Shown in pieces: positions 21,549-32,500 of a stretch of DNA of 64,000 nucleotides; positions within the stretch are counted from its first letter, which is position 1, and each line of letters opens with the position of its first letter. The notes beneath the pieces were generated by a model. The model had not been told where the DNA came from. It worked only from the letters and a program-made list of their open reading frames with translations, and did no database searches. This DNA is from Streptomyces canus 299MFChir4.1. Its GTDB lineage: Bacteria; Actinomycetota; Actinomycetes; Streptomycetales; Streptomycetaceae. The stretch spans positions 67,276 through 131,275 of the forward strand of contig NZ_KB911586.1 in the NCBI RefSeq assembly GCF_000383615.1. The letters run 5' to 3'. The translations under genes and the position numbers were made by a program.

Positions 21549-22019
21549 ATGCCTCGTAAGGGCCCCGCCCCGAAGCGCCCGGTCATCATCGACCCGGTCT
21601 ACGGTTCTCCTCTTGTCACCTCCCTGATCAACAAGGTGCTGCTGAACGGCAAGCGCTCCACCGCCGAGCGCATCGTGTACGGCGCCATGGAGGGCCTGCG
21701 CGAGAAGACCAGCAACGACCCGGTCATCACGCTGAAGCGCGCGCTGGAGAACATCAAGCCCACGCTTGAGGTCAAGTCCCGCCGTGTCGGTGGCGCCACC
21801 TACCAGGTGCCGGTCGAGGTCAAGCCCGGCCGCGCCAACACGCTGGCGCTGCGCTGGCTGGTCGGTTACTCCCGCGCCCGTCGCGAGAAGACCATGACCG
21901 AGCGTCTGCTCAACGAGCTTCTCGACGCTTCGAACGGCCTCGGTGCGGCCGTCAAGAAGCGCGAGGACACCCACAAGATGGCCGAGTCCAACAAGGCCTT
22001 CGCGCACTACCGCTGGTAG
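21549..22019 (+). CDS. rpsG: 30S ribosomal protein S7
   Basis: 156 aa primary assembly protein that nucleates the 30S head and contacts E-site tRNA. Diagnostic sequences are [39 protein letters not shown] and the C-terminal [15 protein letters not shown]. The start codon is two bases after the rpsL stop, so translation is coupled. fusA begins 39 bp after the stop. Confidence 0.98.
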   Translation: MPRKGPAPKRPVIIDPVYGSPLVTSLINKVLLNGKRSTAERIVYGAMEGLREKTSNDPVITLKRALENIKPTLEVKSRRVGGATYQVPVEVKPGRANTLALRWLVGYSRARREKTMTERLLNELLDASNGLGAAVKKREDTHKMAESNKAFAHYRW

Positions 22020-22058
22020 TCGCAGACCCCATCGAGACCGAGAGAAGACTGAAGCCTT

Positions 22059-24185
22059 ATGGCTACCACTTCACTTGACCTGGCCAAGGTCCGCAACATC
22101 GGGATCATGGCCCACATCGACGCGGGCAAGACGACCACCACCGAGCGGATCCTCTTCTACACCGGCGTCAGCTACAAGATCGGTGAGGTCCACGACGGCG
22201 CCGCCACCATGGACTGGATGGAGCAGGAGCAGGAGCGTGGCATCACGATCACCTCTGCTGCCACCACCTGTCACTGGCCGCTCGAGGACGACGACTACAC
22301 GATCAACATCATCGACACCCCCGGGCATGTCGACTTCACGGTCGAGGTGGAGCGTTCGCTCCGCGTCCTCGACGGTGCCGTCACGGTGTTCGACGGTGTC
22401 GCGGGTGTCGAGCCGCAGTCCGAGACGGTGTGGCGTCAGGCCGACCGTTACGGCGTGCCGCGTATCTGCTTCGTGAACAAGCTGGACCGTACCGGCGCCG
22501 AGTTCCACCGCTGTGTGGACATGATCTCGGACCGTCTGGGCGCCGTCCCGCTCGTCATGCAGCTGCCGATCGGCGCCGAGATGGACTTCAAGGGCGTTGT
22601 GGACCTGGTCCGCATGAAGGCGCTCGTGTGGTCCGCCGAGGCGGCGAAGGGCGAGATGTACGACGTCGTCGACATCCCGGCCACGCACACCGAGGCTGCC
22701 GAGGAGTACCGCGGCAAGCTGGTCGAGGCCGTCGCGGAGAACGACGACGAGATCATGGAGCTGTTCCTTGAGGGCCAGGAGCCCACCGAGGAGCAGCTGT
22801 ACGCCGCGATCCGTCGTATCACCATCGCGTCCGGCAAGTCCGACGGCGTCACCGTCACCCCGGTGTTCTGCGGCACCGCGTTCAAGAACAAGGGCGTCCA
22901 GCCCCTGCTCGACGCGGTCGTGCGCTACCTGCCGACCCCGCTCGACGTCGAGGCCATCGAGGGCCACGACGTCAAGGACCCCGAGGTCGTCGTCAAGCGC
23001 AAGCCGTCCGACGACGAGCCGCTGTCCGCGCTCGCGTTCAAGATCATGAGCGACCCGCACCTGGGCAAGCTCACCTTCGTCCGGATCTACTCCGGTCGCC
23101 TGGAGTCCGGCTCCGCGGTGCTGAACTCCGTCAAGGGCAAGAAGGAGCGCATCGGCAAGATCTACCGCATGCACGCGAACAAGCGTGAGGAGATCGAGTC
23201 GGTGGGCGCCGGCGACATCGTCGCCGTCATGGGCCTCAAGCAGACCACCACCGGTGAGACGCTGAGCGACGACAAGAACCCGGTCATCCTGGAGTCCATG
23301 GACTTCCCGGCGCCGGTGATCCAGGTCGCCATCGAGCCCAAGTCCAAGGGTGACCAGGAGAAGCTGGGTGTCGCCATCCAGCGTCTCGCGGAGGAGGACC
23401 CCTCCTTCCAGGTCCACTCGGACGAGGAGACCGGCCAGACCATCATCGGTGGTATGGGCGAGCTGCACCTTGAGGTGCTGGTCGACCGTATGCGCCGTGA
23501 GTTCAAGGTCGAGGCCAACGTCGGCAAGCCGCAGGTCGCCTACCGTGAGACGATCCGCAAGGCCGTCGAGCGCGTCGACTACACGCACAAGAAGCAGACT
23601 GGTGGCACTGGCCAGTTCGCCAAGGTGCAGATCGCGATCGAGCCGATCGAGAGCGGCGACGCCTCGTACGAGTTCGTGAACAAGGTGACCGGTGGCCGTA
23701 TCCCGAAGGAGTACATCCCTTCGGTGGACGCCGGTGCGCAGGAGGCCATGCAGTTCGGCATCCTCGCCGGGTACGAGATGACGGGCGTTCGCGTCACGCT
23801 TCTCGACGGCGCCTACCACGAGGTCGACTCCTCCGAGCTCGCGTTCAAGATCGCCGGCTCGCAGGCCTTCAAGGAGGCCGCCCGCAAGGCCAGCCCCGTG
23901 CTGCTCGAGCCGATGATGGCCGTCGAGGTCACCACGCCCGAGGACTACATGGGTGAGGTCATCGGCGACATCAACTCCCGCCGTGGTCAGATTCAGGCCA
24001 TGGAGGAGCGGGCCGGTGCCCGCGTCGTGAAGGGCCTCGTGCCCCTCTCGGAGATGTTCGGCTACGTCGGAGACCTCCGTAGCAAGACGTCGGGTCGCGC
24101 AAGCTACTCGATGCAGTTCGACTCCTACGCCGAGGTTCCGCGGAACGTCGCCGAGGAGATCATCGCGAAGGCCAAGGGCGAGTAA
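22059..24185 (+). CDS. fusA: Elongation factor G
   Basis: 708 aa GTPase that drives ribosomal translocation and, with RRF, ribosome recycling. The G domain shows [15 protein letters not shown] (G1), DTPGHVDF (G3) and NKLDRTG (G4). Domains II-V follow, including the domain IV tip region [11 protein letters not shown] and the C-terminal [23 protein letters not shown] at 22059 sits 12 bases after GAGAGAAGA. Length is typical. It belongs to the str operon, downstream of rpsL-rpsG; tuf follows after 154 bp. Confidence 0.98.
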   Translation: MATTSLDLAKVRNIGIMAHIDAGKTTTTERILFYTGVSYKIGEVHDGAATMDWMEQEQERGITITSAATTCHWPLEDDDYTINIIDTPGHVDFTVEVERSLRVLDGAVTVFDGVAGVEPQSETVWRQADRYGVPRICFVNKLDRTGAEFHRCVDMISDRLGAVPLVMQLPIGAEMDFKGVVDLVRMKALVWSAEAAKGEMYDVVDIPATHTEAAEEYRGKLVEAVAENDDEIMELFLEGQEPTEEQLYAAIRRITIASGKSDGVTVTPVFCGTAFKNKGVQPLLDAVVRYLPTPLDVEAIEGHDVKDPEVVVKRKPSDDEPLSALAFKIMSDPHLGKLTFVRIYSGRLESGSAVLNSVKGKKERIGKIYRMHANKREEIESVGAGDIVAVMGLKQTTTGETLSDDKNPVILESMDFPAPVIQVAIEPKSKGDQEKLGVAIQRLAEEDPSFQVHSDEETGQTIIGGMGELHLEVLVDRMRREFKVEANVGKPQVAYRETIRKAVERVDYTHKKQTGGTGQFAKVQIAIEPIESGDASYEFVNKVTGGRIPKEYIPSVDAGAQEAMQFGILAGYEMTGVRVTLLDGAYHEVDSSELAFKIAGSQAFKEAARKASPVLLEPMMAVEVTTPEDYMGEVIGDINSRRGQIQAMEERAGARVVKGLVPLSEMFGYVGDLRSKTSGRASYSMQFDSYAEVPRNVAEEIIAKAKGE

Positions 24186-24210
24186 CGCACCGCGTTCGCA
24201 CGCTTTAGGC

Positions 24211-24239
24211 TTGACTCCGGAGCCCGGAGGGGCATTCAC
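24211..24239 (+). promoter_or_regulatory. Possible tuf promoter in the fusA-tuf gap
   Basis: TTGACT at 24211 has the weak hexamer ATTCAC 17 bp downstream. A separate promoter before tuf1 is reported for Streptomyces, which is why this pair is listed; the -10 itself is poor. Confidence 0.35.
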
Positions 24240-24339
24240 CCGCATTTGTGGGAGAGTGCCCCCGGGCCGAGGCTTTCCAGCAAAGATCACCTGGCGCCGA
24301 TGAAGCAAGGCGTTCAGAACCACTCCACAGGAGGACCCC

Positions 24340-25533
<1,194 letters not shown>

Positions 25534-25571
25534 TCTTGACCTGACAGGTCTCCGAGACCCGTAGGTCTCTG

Positions 25572-25607
25572 AAGGGGCCCGTACGACTTCGGTCGTACGG
25601 GCCCCTT
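25572..25607 (+). terminator. Terminator of the str operon
   Basis: Perfect 16-bp stem (25572-25587 with 25592-25607) closed by a UUCG tetraloop, 38 bp after the tuf stop. It is among the most stable hairpins in the window. The following 220 bp to 25829 show no gene or clear promoter. Confidence 0.93.
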
Positions 25608-25829
25608 CGCCTTGGTGCAGGGTTGCCCTGTGGAGGGTTGCCCGCCCAGCGGGTGAAGAGTGGGCGAACTCCGCGGGACCTCTTTCCGAGGCTTCGGCCA
25701 ACTGTCCGCCGAGGCTGCCCCGAATGTTCCTGTCTGGCCACTGTGGGGTGGTTGTGAGGGTCGTAGCCTGAGGCGTCCGGTGGCCACTCCCGGCCCGGGA
25801 TTCCCTCGCGAGGACGGACGGACCCGCAG

Positions 25830-27038
25830 GTGTCGATGCAGGACGCGGACAGCAGACGGTCGATACCCCGACGGGTCGTCAGCGGCCTGCAGCAGCCCCT
25901 TCCGCCGCTCGCGGTGCCCGCCCCGCCGGGCCGGCCCGCCCGCACCGCCCGGCACGCCGTCGTACGCGACCGTGCCGGGCGCCGGCTGTACGCCATCGAC
26001 GGCATCCGGCTCCTCGCCGCCCTGATGGTCGCCGTGCACCACTACGCCGGCACCCGTCGCGTCGACCAGCCGGGCAACCGCATCTGGGACCGGCCGGTCT
26101 CCGACATCATGCCGACGGTCTTCCGGTTCGCCTCCTACGGCTGGATCGGCGTCGAGATCTTCTTCGTGATCAGCGGCTTCGTGATCTGCATGTCCTGCTG
26201 GGGCCGTACCCCCCGGCAGTTCTTCACGTCACGGGTGATCCGGCTGTATCCGGCGTACTGGTTCGCCATCGTCTTCACCACGGCCGTCCTGATCACCCTG
26301 CCGGGCGTGTGGGACCGTCTGCGCACCCGGGACGTCCTGCTCAACTTCACGATGCTGCAGTCCGGTTCGGGCGTGATGAACGTCGACGGCGTCTACTGGA
26401 CCCTCTGGTCGGAGCTCCGCTTCTACCTCCTGTTCCTGGTGGTCGTGTGGAGCGGCCTCACCTACCGCAAGGTCGTCGTCTTCTGCTGTGTATGGGGCGC
26501 CGCGGTCATGCTCGCCCCGATCTCGAAGCTCCCCCTCCTCGAACTGGTCGCGAACCCGGAGGGCGCCTGGTACTTCATCGCGGGCCTCTCCCTGTACCTG
26601 ATGCACCGCTTCGGCCAGGACCTGCTGCTGTGGGGCATCCTGGCGATGGCCTGGCTGATGGGCCAGCGCGAACTGGGCCTCAGGATCGACGAGGTCGAGC
26701 ACGTGTCGGGGTGGCGGGGGAGCGTGGCCATCTTCACCGTGTTCCTGCTCGTCATGGTCGCCGTCGCCCTGGGCGCGACGGACCGCATCCGCTGGAAGTG
26801 GCTGGTGACGGCCGGCGCGCTGACGTATCCGCTGTACCTGATGCACTACGCGGCGGGTACGGTCCTCATCAACCGCCTGCGCGACACCATGGACGCCCGT
26901 CTCCTGATCGCCTCCGTCATCGCCGGCTTCATGCTGCTGAGCTGGCTGGTCCACCGGTTCGTGGAGCGCCCGGTGGCACGGCTGCTGAAGCGGGGGCTGG
27001 ACACGTCGTTCGCGCGGCTGAGGAACGCGGGCGCCTGA
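25830..27038 (+). CDS. Acyltransferase 3 (OafA/YrhL-type) membrane protein
   Basis: 402 aa multi-pass membrane O-acyltransferase of the Acyltransferase_3 family, which moves acetyl or other acyl groups onto extracytoplasmic sugars, peptidoglycan or small molecules. Diagnostic features are [15 protein letters not shown] with the catalytic-type His-His (about residues 63-77), [35 protein letters not shown], and [14 protein letters not shown] in a following helix. About ten hydrophobic segments are present; the soluble N-terminus is Arg/Pro-rich. GTG at 25830, or ATG two codons later. It begins the accessory segment between the str and S10 operons; acceptor unknown. Confidence 0.85.
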   Translation: MSMQDADSRRSIPRRVVSGLQQPLPPLAVPAPPGRPARTARHAVVRDRAGRRLYAIDGIRLLAALMVAVHHYAGTRRVDQPGNRIWDRPVSDIMPTVFRFASYGWIGVEIFFVISGFVICMSCWGRTPRQFFTSRVIRLYPAYWFAIVFTTAVLITLPGVWDRLRTRDVLLNFTMLQSGSGVMNVDGVYWTLWSELRFYLLFLVVVWSGLTYRKVVVFCCVWGAAVMLAPISKLPLLELVANPEGAWYFIAGLSLYLMHRFGQDLLLWGILAMAWLMGQRELGLRIDEVEHVSGWRGSVAIFTVFLLVMVAVALGATDRIRWKWLVTAGALTYPLYLMHYAAGTVLINRLRDTMDARLLIASVIAGFMLLSWLVHRFVERPVARLLKRGLDTSFARLRNAGA

Positions 27039-27121
27039 CCCCATACGGCGCGTACGGCGACTGAGTGTTCTGAGTACGAACGCTCATGCGACCGGGGGCA
27101 TCCGGGCGCTGTGATGGACCC

Positions 27122-27475
27122 ATGCCGGACCTCACGCTCGACGACGACCGCGCGACCGCCGCCTGGGTCGCCCCGCTGCTCTCGACGCTCCTCACCCTGC
27201 CCGCGTGTGTGCTCGTCTACTTCGTCGGCGGCCTCTCCGCGATGGCCTGCGACTCCTGCGCGGGCCCCGAGGCCGACCGCTTCGAGTCGAGCTTCGACCT
27301 CGCCTTCCCGGTGCTGCTCGGGGGCCTGGGAACCGCCCTGTTCCTGCTCGCGGCCAGCTGGGCCCTGCCGTGGGAGCGCCGCAGCACGGGCCGCCGGGTG
27401 GGATTCGCCGTGGCGGCCCCGGCGCTGGTGCCGTGCGTCTACGCCCTGTTCGCGGTGCTGGTGGACTGGCCGTAG
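27122..27475 (+). CDS. Small integral membrane protein
   Basis: 117 aa, family not recognised. Three hydrophobic segments are evident: LLSTLLTLPACVLVYFVGGL (about 16-35), LAFPVLLGGLGTALFLLAASW (about 58-78) and VGFAVAAPALVPCVYALFAVL (about 92-112). A short loop, SAMACDSCAGPEADRFESS, carries the only Cys pair (CDSC). ATG at 27122 has no strong ribosome-binding site; an in-frame ATG at 27086 is the alternative. Third-position GC bias supports coding. It lies 83 bp after the acyltransferase. Confidence 0.65.
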   Translation: MPDLTLDDDRATAAWVAPLLSTLLTLPACVLVYFVGGLSAMACDSCAGPEADRFESSFDLAFPVLLGGLGTALFLLAASWALPWERRSTGRRVGFAVAAPALVPCVYALFAVLVDWP

Positions 27476-27548
27476 CCCAAGCGAACGTCATGATCAGGTC
27501 ATGGGATAGTCTGCGCGCTTCCTGTCCCGCACCACGAAAGAGGTGGCA

Positions 27549-28379
27549 ATGACCATTGGCAGACGCGCGGCCACCGGGATCGCGCTCGCGGGGGCCCTGG
27601 CCCTCACGCTCCTGAACGCCCCGGCGGCCCAGGCCCAGGACACCGGCATCACCGTGTCCGACATCGTGATCAACAAGGGCAAGCCGATCGTCGTCGGCAC
27701 CTCGAAGGTGGTGGAGCCGTCCCTCGCCTTCAAGATCACGCTGCCGGCCGGATACAGCACGAGCGATCCGTCCCGGTACGACGCGTTCCCCTTCCTCTAC
27801 CGGGGAGCCCTGCCGCAGGACCTGGCCGGTTCCATGGAGAACTACATCGGCCCCGGCGGCTACACCTGCTACGAGCAGAGCGACAGGAAGGCCGACTGCG
27901 AGGGGTCCCTCTACATCGACCCCGACCGGAGCCATGACGAGGTCGACTCCAACGCCGACGCCACCACCTGGAAGACCGGCGTCTCCCTGCTCCTGTTCAA
28001 GGCCAATGGGAACCTCGCGGCCCACGAGCGCGAGACCCGGCCTCTGACCGTCCGGCTCAAGCGGGCGGCGAAGGTCACCGTGGACGCCTCACCGGAGCCG
28101 GTCGTCAAGGGCAGGAAGATCACCGTCACCGGCAGGCTCACCCGCGCGGACTGGGCGACCAAGAAGTACGGCGGCTACGGCGGCCGTTCGGTCACCCTCC
28201 AGTTCCGCGAGACGGGCACCAGCTCCTTCGTCACGGTGAAGAAGGTCACGACGAGCAGCACCGGCGCCCTGAAGACCACGGTCACCGCCTCGAAGGACGG
28301 GACGTGGCGGTGGGCGTACGGGGGGAACGACACGACGGGGGCCGCGACCAGCGGTGGGGACCACGTGGACGTGCGCTGA
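27549..28379 (+). CDS. Secreted protein with Ig-like C-terminal domain
   Basis: 276 aa. A Sec signal peptide (MTIGRRAATGIALAGALALTLL, cleavage probably after AQA near residue 29) is followed by an unrecognised domain of about 130 aa with one Cys pair (YTCYEQ and DCEG), and a C-terminal Ig-like fold of about 95 aa: VTVDASPEPVVKGRKITVTG, VTLQFRETGTSSFVTVKKV, then WRWAYGGNDTT. That last module is common in secreted Streptomyces proteins. ATG at 27549 has AAAGAGG five bases upstream. A perfect hairpin lies 21 bp after the stop. Extracellular; function unknown. Confidence 0.72.
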   Translation: MTIGRRAATGIALAGALALTLLNAPAAQAQDTGITVSDIVINKGKPIVVGTSKVVEPSLAFKITLPAGYSTSDPSRYDAFPFLYRGALPQDLAGSMENYIGPGGYTCYEQSDRKADCEGSLYIDPDRSHDEVDSNADATTWKTGVSLLLFKANGNLAAHERETRPLTVRLKRAAKVTVDASPEPVVKGRKITVTGRLTRADWATKKYGGYGGRSVTLQFRETGTSSFVTVKKVTTSSTGALKTTVTASKDGTWRWAYGGNDTTGAATSGGDHVDVR

Positions 28380-28400
28380 CCAGGGGTTTCGGCTCAGCTG

Positions 28401-28430
28401 CGGTCTCCCCGCCGAGCGGTGGGGAGACCG
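28401..28430 (+). terminator. Terminator before the S10 leader
   Basis: Perfect 10-bp stem CGGTCTCCCC/GGGGAGACCG (28401-28410 with 28421-28430), 10-nt loop. It isolates the S10 operon promoter from the upstream accessory genes. Confidence 0.82.
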
Positions 28431-28513
28431 GCGCCCGGACGGACCCGGCGTCCACCGGGAGGAGAAGGAAGGCCTCGAGGGCCTCCGCCACGTCGGTCAA
28501 AGCGGCAATGTGT

Positions 28514-28541
28514 TTGACCTGCGTCACTCCCGGGGTATTGT
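28514..28541 (+). promoter_or_regulatory. Candidate S10 operon (rpsJ) promoter
   Basis: TTGACC, 16-bp spacer, TATTGT. The same TTGACC -35 occurs before rpsL and rplM. Transcription from here would give a leader of about 340 nt with several hairpins. A second, weaker possibility is TTGGCC near 28555 with AGACTA about 20 bp downstream. Confidence 0.6.
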
Positions 28542-28660
28542 CTCCGGCTCGATTGGCCAGGCCCCTGCCCCGTATGGCAGACTAGCGGGGTTGCTCGGTC
28601 GAGTGTTGATGCTGTGCGCCTCCCGCCGGGAGGACCGGAAGCGAGTCCCACAGTACTCGT

Positions 28661-28692
28661 CGCCCTAACTGCCGTAAGGCAGCGCTGGGGCG
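28661..28692 (+). promoter_or_regulatory. Two-tier hairpin in the rpsJ leader
   Basis: Inner stem CTGCC/GGCAG (28669-28673 with 28678-28682) is closed by a GTAA tetraloop. It sits inside an outer stem CGCCC/GGGCG (28661-28665 with 28688-28692), separated by an internal loop. It is a candidate protein-binding element; S10 leaders of other bacteria bind L4, but no equivalent has been shown here. Confidence 0.5.
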
Positions 28693-28788
28693 GACGTACG
28701 GGAATCTTTCGGGAAGCGGAGTGCGGCACTGGCCAGGCGCCCGGTGAACCTCTTTCCCAGACAAGGGATGTTCGAACAAGGGACATCT

Positions 28789-28830
28789 GTGTCGGTGAGA
28801 GTGCGACACACCCGACCGCGTGGGTCGGCG
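28789..28830 (+). promoter_or_regulatory. rpsJ leader hairpin element shared with rpsL
   Basis: Positions 28804-28830 are identical over 27 nt to 21101-21127 in the rpsL leader, with the CCGACC-GCGTG-GGTCGG hairpin. Here the 5' end CGACAC can instead pair with GTGTCG at 28789-28794 across a 9-nt loop. The element ends 57 nt before the rpsJ start; a further GTTCCAG is shared downstream of it in both leaders. Confidence 0.7.
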
Positions 28831-28887
28831 GAAGTCGAAGGAACACCGGGTTCCAGAGCGGTAAATAGACAGGACTACGGAGTAGCC

Positions 28888-29196
28888 ATGGCGGGACAGA
28901 AGATCCGCATCCGGCTCAAGGCCTACGACCACGAGGTCATCGACTCCTCGGCGAAGAAGATCGTCGAGACGGTGACGCGCACTGGTGCGTCGGTCGCGGG
29001 CCCGGTGCCGCTGCCCACTGAGAAGAACGTGTACTGCGTCATCAAGTCGCCGCACAAGTACAAGGACTCGCGCGAGCACTTCGAGATGCGCACGCACAAG
29101 CGTCTGATCGACATCCTCGACCCGACCCCCAAGACCGTTGACTCTCTGATGCGACTCGACCTCCCGGCCGGTGTCGACATCGAGATCAAGCTCTGA
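28888..29196 (+). CDS. rpsJ: 30S ribosomal protein S10
   Basis: 102 aa protein of the 30S head and, as NusE, part of NusB/NusG-linked antitermination. The sequence [25 protein letters not shown] and [36 protein letters not shown] is unmistakable. ATG at 28888 gives MAGQKIRIR; the upstream open frame is leader. It is the first gene of an 11-gene S10 operon, behind a 340-nt structured leader, with rplC 17 bp downstream. Confidence 0.98.
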   Translation: MAGQKIRIRLKAYDHEVIDSSAKKIVETVTRTGASVAGPVPLPTEKNVYCVIKSPHKYKDSREHFEMRTHKRLIDILDPTPKTVDSLMRLDLPAGVDIEIKL

Positions 29197-29213
29197 AGGC
29201 CGGTGATCTGAGA

Positions 29214-29858
29214 ATGGCTAAGCAGATCAAGGGCATCCTGGGCGAGAAGCTCGGCATGACGCAGGTGTGGGACGAGAACAACCGTGTTGTTCCGGTCACC
29301 GTCGTCAAGGCCAGCCCCAACGTCGTGACCCAGGTGCGTACGAACGATGTCGACGGCTACGAGTCGGTCCAGATCGCCTTCGGCGAGATCGACCCTCGCA
29401 AGGTGAACAAGCCCCTCAAGGGTCACTTCGCCAAGGCCGACGTCACGCCCCGCCGCCACCTCGTCGAGATCCGCACCGCGGACGCCTCCGAGTACACGCT
29501 GGGCCAGGAGATCTCCGCGGAGGTCTTCGAGGCCGGCGTCAAGGTGGACGTGACCGGCAAGAGCAAGGGCAAGGGCTTCGCCGGTGTCATGAAGCGTCAC
29601 AACTTCAAGGGCCTCGGCGCCGGTCACGGCACCCAGCGCAAGCACCGCTCTCCCGGCTCCATCGGTGGCTGTGCCACCCCGGGCCGTGTGTTCAAGGGCC
29701 TCCGCATGGCGGGTCGCATGGGCAACGAGCGGGTCACCACCCAGAACCTGACCGTTCACGCCGTTGACGCGGAGAAGGGCCTGCTCCTCATCAAGGGCGC
29801 GGTTCCTGGTCCGAACGGCGGCCTCGTCCTGGTCCGCACCGCGGCCAAGGGGGCCTGA
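29214..29858 (+). CDS. rplC: 50S ribosomal protein L3
   Basis: 214 aa early-assembly 50S protein whose long loop reaches the peptidyl transferase centre. Clear motifs are [60 protein letters not shown] and [11 protein letters not shown]. The Gln/His loop region ([13 protein letters not shown]) is intact, with no sign of pleuromutilin or linezolid type changes that I can recognise. rplD begins five bases after the stop. Confidence 0.98.
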   Translation: MAKQIKGILGEKLGMTQVWDENNRVVPVTVVKASPNVVTQVRTNDVDGYESVQIAFGEIDPRKVNKPLKGHFAKADVTPRRHLVEIRTADASEYTLGQEISAEVFEAGVKVDVTGKSKGKGFAGVMKRHNFKGLGAGHGTQRKHRSPGSIGGCATPGRVFKGLRMAGRMGNERVTTQNLTVHAVDAEKGLLLIKGAVPGPNGGLVLVRTAAKGA

Positions 29859-29863
29859 GGACT

Positions 29864-30520
29864 ATGAGCACCATTGACATTCTGTCGCCCTCCGGCGACA
29901 CCGCCGGGACCGTTGAGCTCCCGGCCGAGATCTTCGACGTAGAGAAGATCAGCATCCCGCTGCTTCACCAGGTCGTCGTCGCGCAGCTGGCCGCCGCCCG
30001 TCAGGGCACGCACAAGGTCAAGCGTCGTGGCGAGGTCCGCGGTGGCGGCAGGAAGCCGTACCGCCAGAAGGGCACCGGCCGCGCCCGTCAGGGTTCGACC
30101 CGTGCGCCGCAGTTCGCCGGCGGTGGCGTCGTCCACGGCCCCACGCCGCGTGACTACTCGCAGCGGACCCCGAAGAAGATGAAGGCCGCGGCCCTGCGCC
30201 ACGCCCTCACCGACCGGGCCCGCAACAACCGCATCCACGTCGTCTCCGGCGTCATCGAGGGCGAGAGCCCGTCGACGAAGGCCGCGAAGACGCTCTTCGG
30301 CAAGATCAGCGAGCGCAAGAACCTGCTGCTCGTCATCGACCGTGCCGACGAGGCCGCGTGGCTGTCCGCCCGCAACCTGCCCCAGGTCCACATCCTGGAG
30401 CCGGGCCAGCTGAACACGTACGACGTTCTCGTCTCGGACGACGTGGTCTTCACCCAGGCCGCCTTCGAGTCCTTCGTGTCCGGCCCGAAGGCCAACGACA
30501 CCGAAGGGAGCGAGGCCTGA
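29864..30520 (+). CDS. rplD: 50S ribosomal protein L4
   Basis: 218 aa protein lining the exit tunnel. The extended loop carries [27 protein letters not shown], and the globular part [29 protein letters not shown]. In E. coli L4 also represses the S10 operon; whether the long leader here serves that purpose is untested. Its stop overlaps the rplW start (TGATG). Confidence 0.98.
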   Translation: MSTIDILSPSGDTAGTVELPAEIFDVEKISIPLLHQVVVAQLAAARQGTHKVKRRGEVRGGGRKPYRQKGTGRARQGSTRAPQFAGGGVVHGPTPRDYSQRTPKKMKAAALRHALTDRARNNRIHVVSGVIEGESPSTKAAKTLFGKISERKNLLLVIDRADEAAWLSARNLPQVHILEPGQLNTYDVLVSDDVVFTQAAFESFVSGPKANDTEGSEA

Positions 30521-30939
30521 TGGCTACGCGTCACCCGAGCATCGCCTCCAAGGCTGCCAAGGCCGCCAAGGCCGCGCGCGTCGCCAAGGCGCGCCGCCAC
30601 GAGGCCGAGGGCAAGAACACCGTCGTCACCGCGCCCAGCAAGGCGTTCACGGACCCCCGTGACGTCCTGCTGAAGCCGGTCGTGTCCGAGAAGAGCTACG
30701 CGCTTCTCGACGAGGGCAAGTACACGTTCATCGTGGCCCCCGGCGCCAACAAGACCCAGATCAAGCAGGCCGTCCAGGCGGTCTTCTCGGTCAAGGTCAC
30801 CGGGGTGAACACGATCAACCGCCAGGGCAAGCGCAAGCGGACCCGCACCGGCTTCGGCAAGCGTGCCGACAGCAAGCGCGCGATCGTGACCCTTGCCGAG
30901 GGCGACCGTATCGACATCTTCGGCGGTCCGTCCGCGTAA
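30520..30939 (+). CDS. rplW: 50S ribosomal protein L23
   Basis: 139 aa exit-site protein that docks SRP and trigger factor. The first 45 residues are an Ala/Lys/Arg-rich extension ([19 protein letters not shown]...) absent from E. coli L23 and typical of streptomycetes. The conserved core begins [28 protein letters not shown] and includes [19 protein letters not shown] at 30520 overlaps the rplD stop by one base, indicating coupled translation. Confidence 0.96.
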   Translation: MATRHPSIASKAAKAAKAARVAKARRHEAEGKNTVVTAPSKAFTDPRDVLLKPVVSEKSYALLDEGKYTFIVAPGANKTQIKQAVQAVFSVKVTGVNTINRQGKRKRTRTGFGKRADSKRAIVTLAEGDRIDIFGGPSA

Positions 30940-30977
30940 GCGGGTCGGATCGTCCGATATCGGACGAGGACTGAGAA

Positions 30978-31814
30978 ATGGGAATCCGCAAGTACAAGCC
31001 GACTACGCCGGGCCGTCGTGGCTCCAGCGTCGCCGACTTCGTCGAGGTCACGCGGTCCACGCCGGAGAAGTCGCTGGTCCGCCCGCTGCACAGCAAGGGC
31101 GGCCGTAACAACGCCGGTCGTGTGACCGTTCGCCACCAGGGTGGCGGACACAAGCGCGCCTACCGAGTGATCGACTTCCGTCGTCACGACAAGGACGGCG
31201 TGCCGGCGAAGGTCGCGCACATCGAGTACGACCCCAACCGCACCGCGCGCATCGCGCTGCTGCACTACGCGGACGGCGAGAAGCGCTACATCCTCGCCCC
31301 GCGCAACCTGCAGCAGGGTGACCGCGTCGAGAACGGTCCCGGGGCCGACATCAAGCCGGGCAACAACCTGGCGCTCCGCAACATCCCGGTCGGTACCACG
31401 ATCCACGCGATCGAGCTCCGTCCCGGTGGCGGCGCCAAGTTCGCCCGCTCCGCCGGTGCCTCCGTGCAGCTGCTGGCGAAGGAGGGCACGATGGCCCACC
31501 TTCGTATGCCCTCCGGTGAGATCCGCCTGGTCGACCAGCGCTGCCGCGCCACGGTCGGCGAGGTCGGCAACGCCGAGCAGAGCAACATCAACTGGGGTAA
31601 GGCCGGCCGCAAGCGCTGGCTGGGCGTCCGCCCGACCGTTCGCGGTGTGGCGATGAACCCGGTTGACCACCCCCACGGTGGTGGTGAGGGCAAGACCTCC
31701 GGTGGTCGCCACCCGGTCAGCCCCTGGGGTCAGAAGGAGGGTCGTACTCGTTCGCCGAAGAAGGCTTCGAACAAGTACATCGTCCGCCGCCGCAAGACGA
31801 ACAAGAAGCGCTAG
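30978..31814 (+). CDS. rplB: 50S ribosomal protein L2
   Basis: 278 aa core 50S protein required for subunit joining and peptidyl transfer. Conserved sequences are [37 protein letters not shown], and the C-terminal [25 protein letters not shown] with the functionally important His. Start ATG 30978 is 38 bp after rplW. Full length, followed by rpsS after 12 bp. Confidence 0.98.
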   Translation: MGIRKYKPTTPGRRGSSVADFVEVTRSTPEKSLVRPLHSKGGRNNAGRVTVRHQGGGHKRAYRVIDFRRHDKDGVPAKVAHIEYDPNRTARIALLHYADGEKRYILAPRNLQQGDRVENGPGADIKPGNNLALRNIPVGTTIHAIELRPGGGAKFARSAGASVQLLAKEGTMAHLRMPSGEIRLVDQRCRATVGEVGNAEQSNINWGKAGRKRWLGVRPTVRGVAMNPVDHPHGGGEGKTSGGRHPVSPWGQKEGRTRSPKKASNKYIVRRRKTNKKR

Positions 31815-31826
31815 GAGCGGGTTTAG

Positions 31827-32108
31827 ATGCCGCGCAGTCTCAAGAAGGGGCCCTTCGTCGACGACCACCTGATCAAGAAGGTGGACGCCCAGAACGAAGC
31901 CGGTTCCAAGAACGTCATCAAGACCTGGTCCCGTCGCTCGATGATCGTCCCGGCCATGCTCGGCCACACGATCGCGGTGCACAACGGCAAGATCCACATC
32001 CCGGTGTTCGTCACCGAGTCGATGGTCGGCCACAAGCTCGGCGAGTTCTCGCCGACGCGCACCTTCCGGGGTCACGTCAAGGACGACCGGAAGTCGAAGC
32101 GCCGCTAA
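31827..32108 (+). CDS. rpsS: 30S ribosomal protein S19
   Basis: 93 aa protein of the 30S head near the A-site finger, partner of S13. Sequence matches the family throughout: [41 protein letters not shown] and [20 protein letters not shown]. Normal length; 44 bp before rplV. Confidence 0.98.
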   Translation: MPRSLKKGPFVDDHLIKKVDAQNEAGSKNVIKTWSRRSMIVPAMLGHTIAVHNGKIHIPVFVTESMVGHKLGEFSPTRTFRGHVKDDRKSKRR

Positions 32109-32152
32109 ACGCGGATCGCATTCAGACACGTAAGTAACTGAGAGGGACAACC

Positions 32153-32500
32153 ATGGAAGCCAGGGCCCAGGCGCGGTACATCCGCGTTACGCCCATGAAG
32201 GCCCGCCGCGTGGTGGACCTTATCCGTGGCATGGACGCCACGGAGGCTCAGGCTGTTCTGCGATTCGCTCCGCAGGCAGCCTCAGTGCCCGTCGGCAAGG
32301 TGCTCGACAGCGCCATCGCCAACGCCGCGCACAACTACGACCACACCGACGCCGGCAGCCTCGTCATCTCCGAGGCGTACGTCGACGAGGGCCCGACCCT
32401 GAAGCGGTTCCGGCCGCGCGCCCAGGGCCGTGCCTACCGGATCCGCAAGCGGACCAGCCACATCACCGTGGTCGTCAGCAGCAAGGAAGGAACCCGGTAA
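32153..32500 (+). CDS. rplV: 50S ribosomal protein L22
   Basis: 115 aa protein whose beta-hairpin lines the narrow part of the exit tunnel with L4. Motifs are [31 protein letters not shown] and the hairpin region [22 protein letters not shown], without the insertions or deletions known for macrolide resistance. Its stop overlaps the rpsC start by one base. Confidence 0.97.
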   Translation: MEARAQARYIRVTPMKARRVVDLIRGMDATEAQAVLRFAPQAASVPVGKVLDSAIANAAHNYDHTDAGSLVISEAYVDEGPTLKRFRPRAQGRAYRIRKRTSHITVVVSSKEGTR

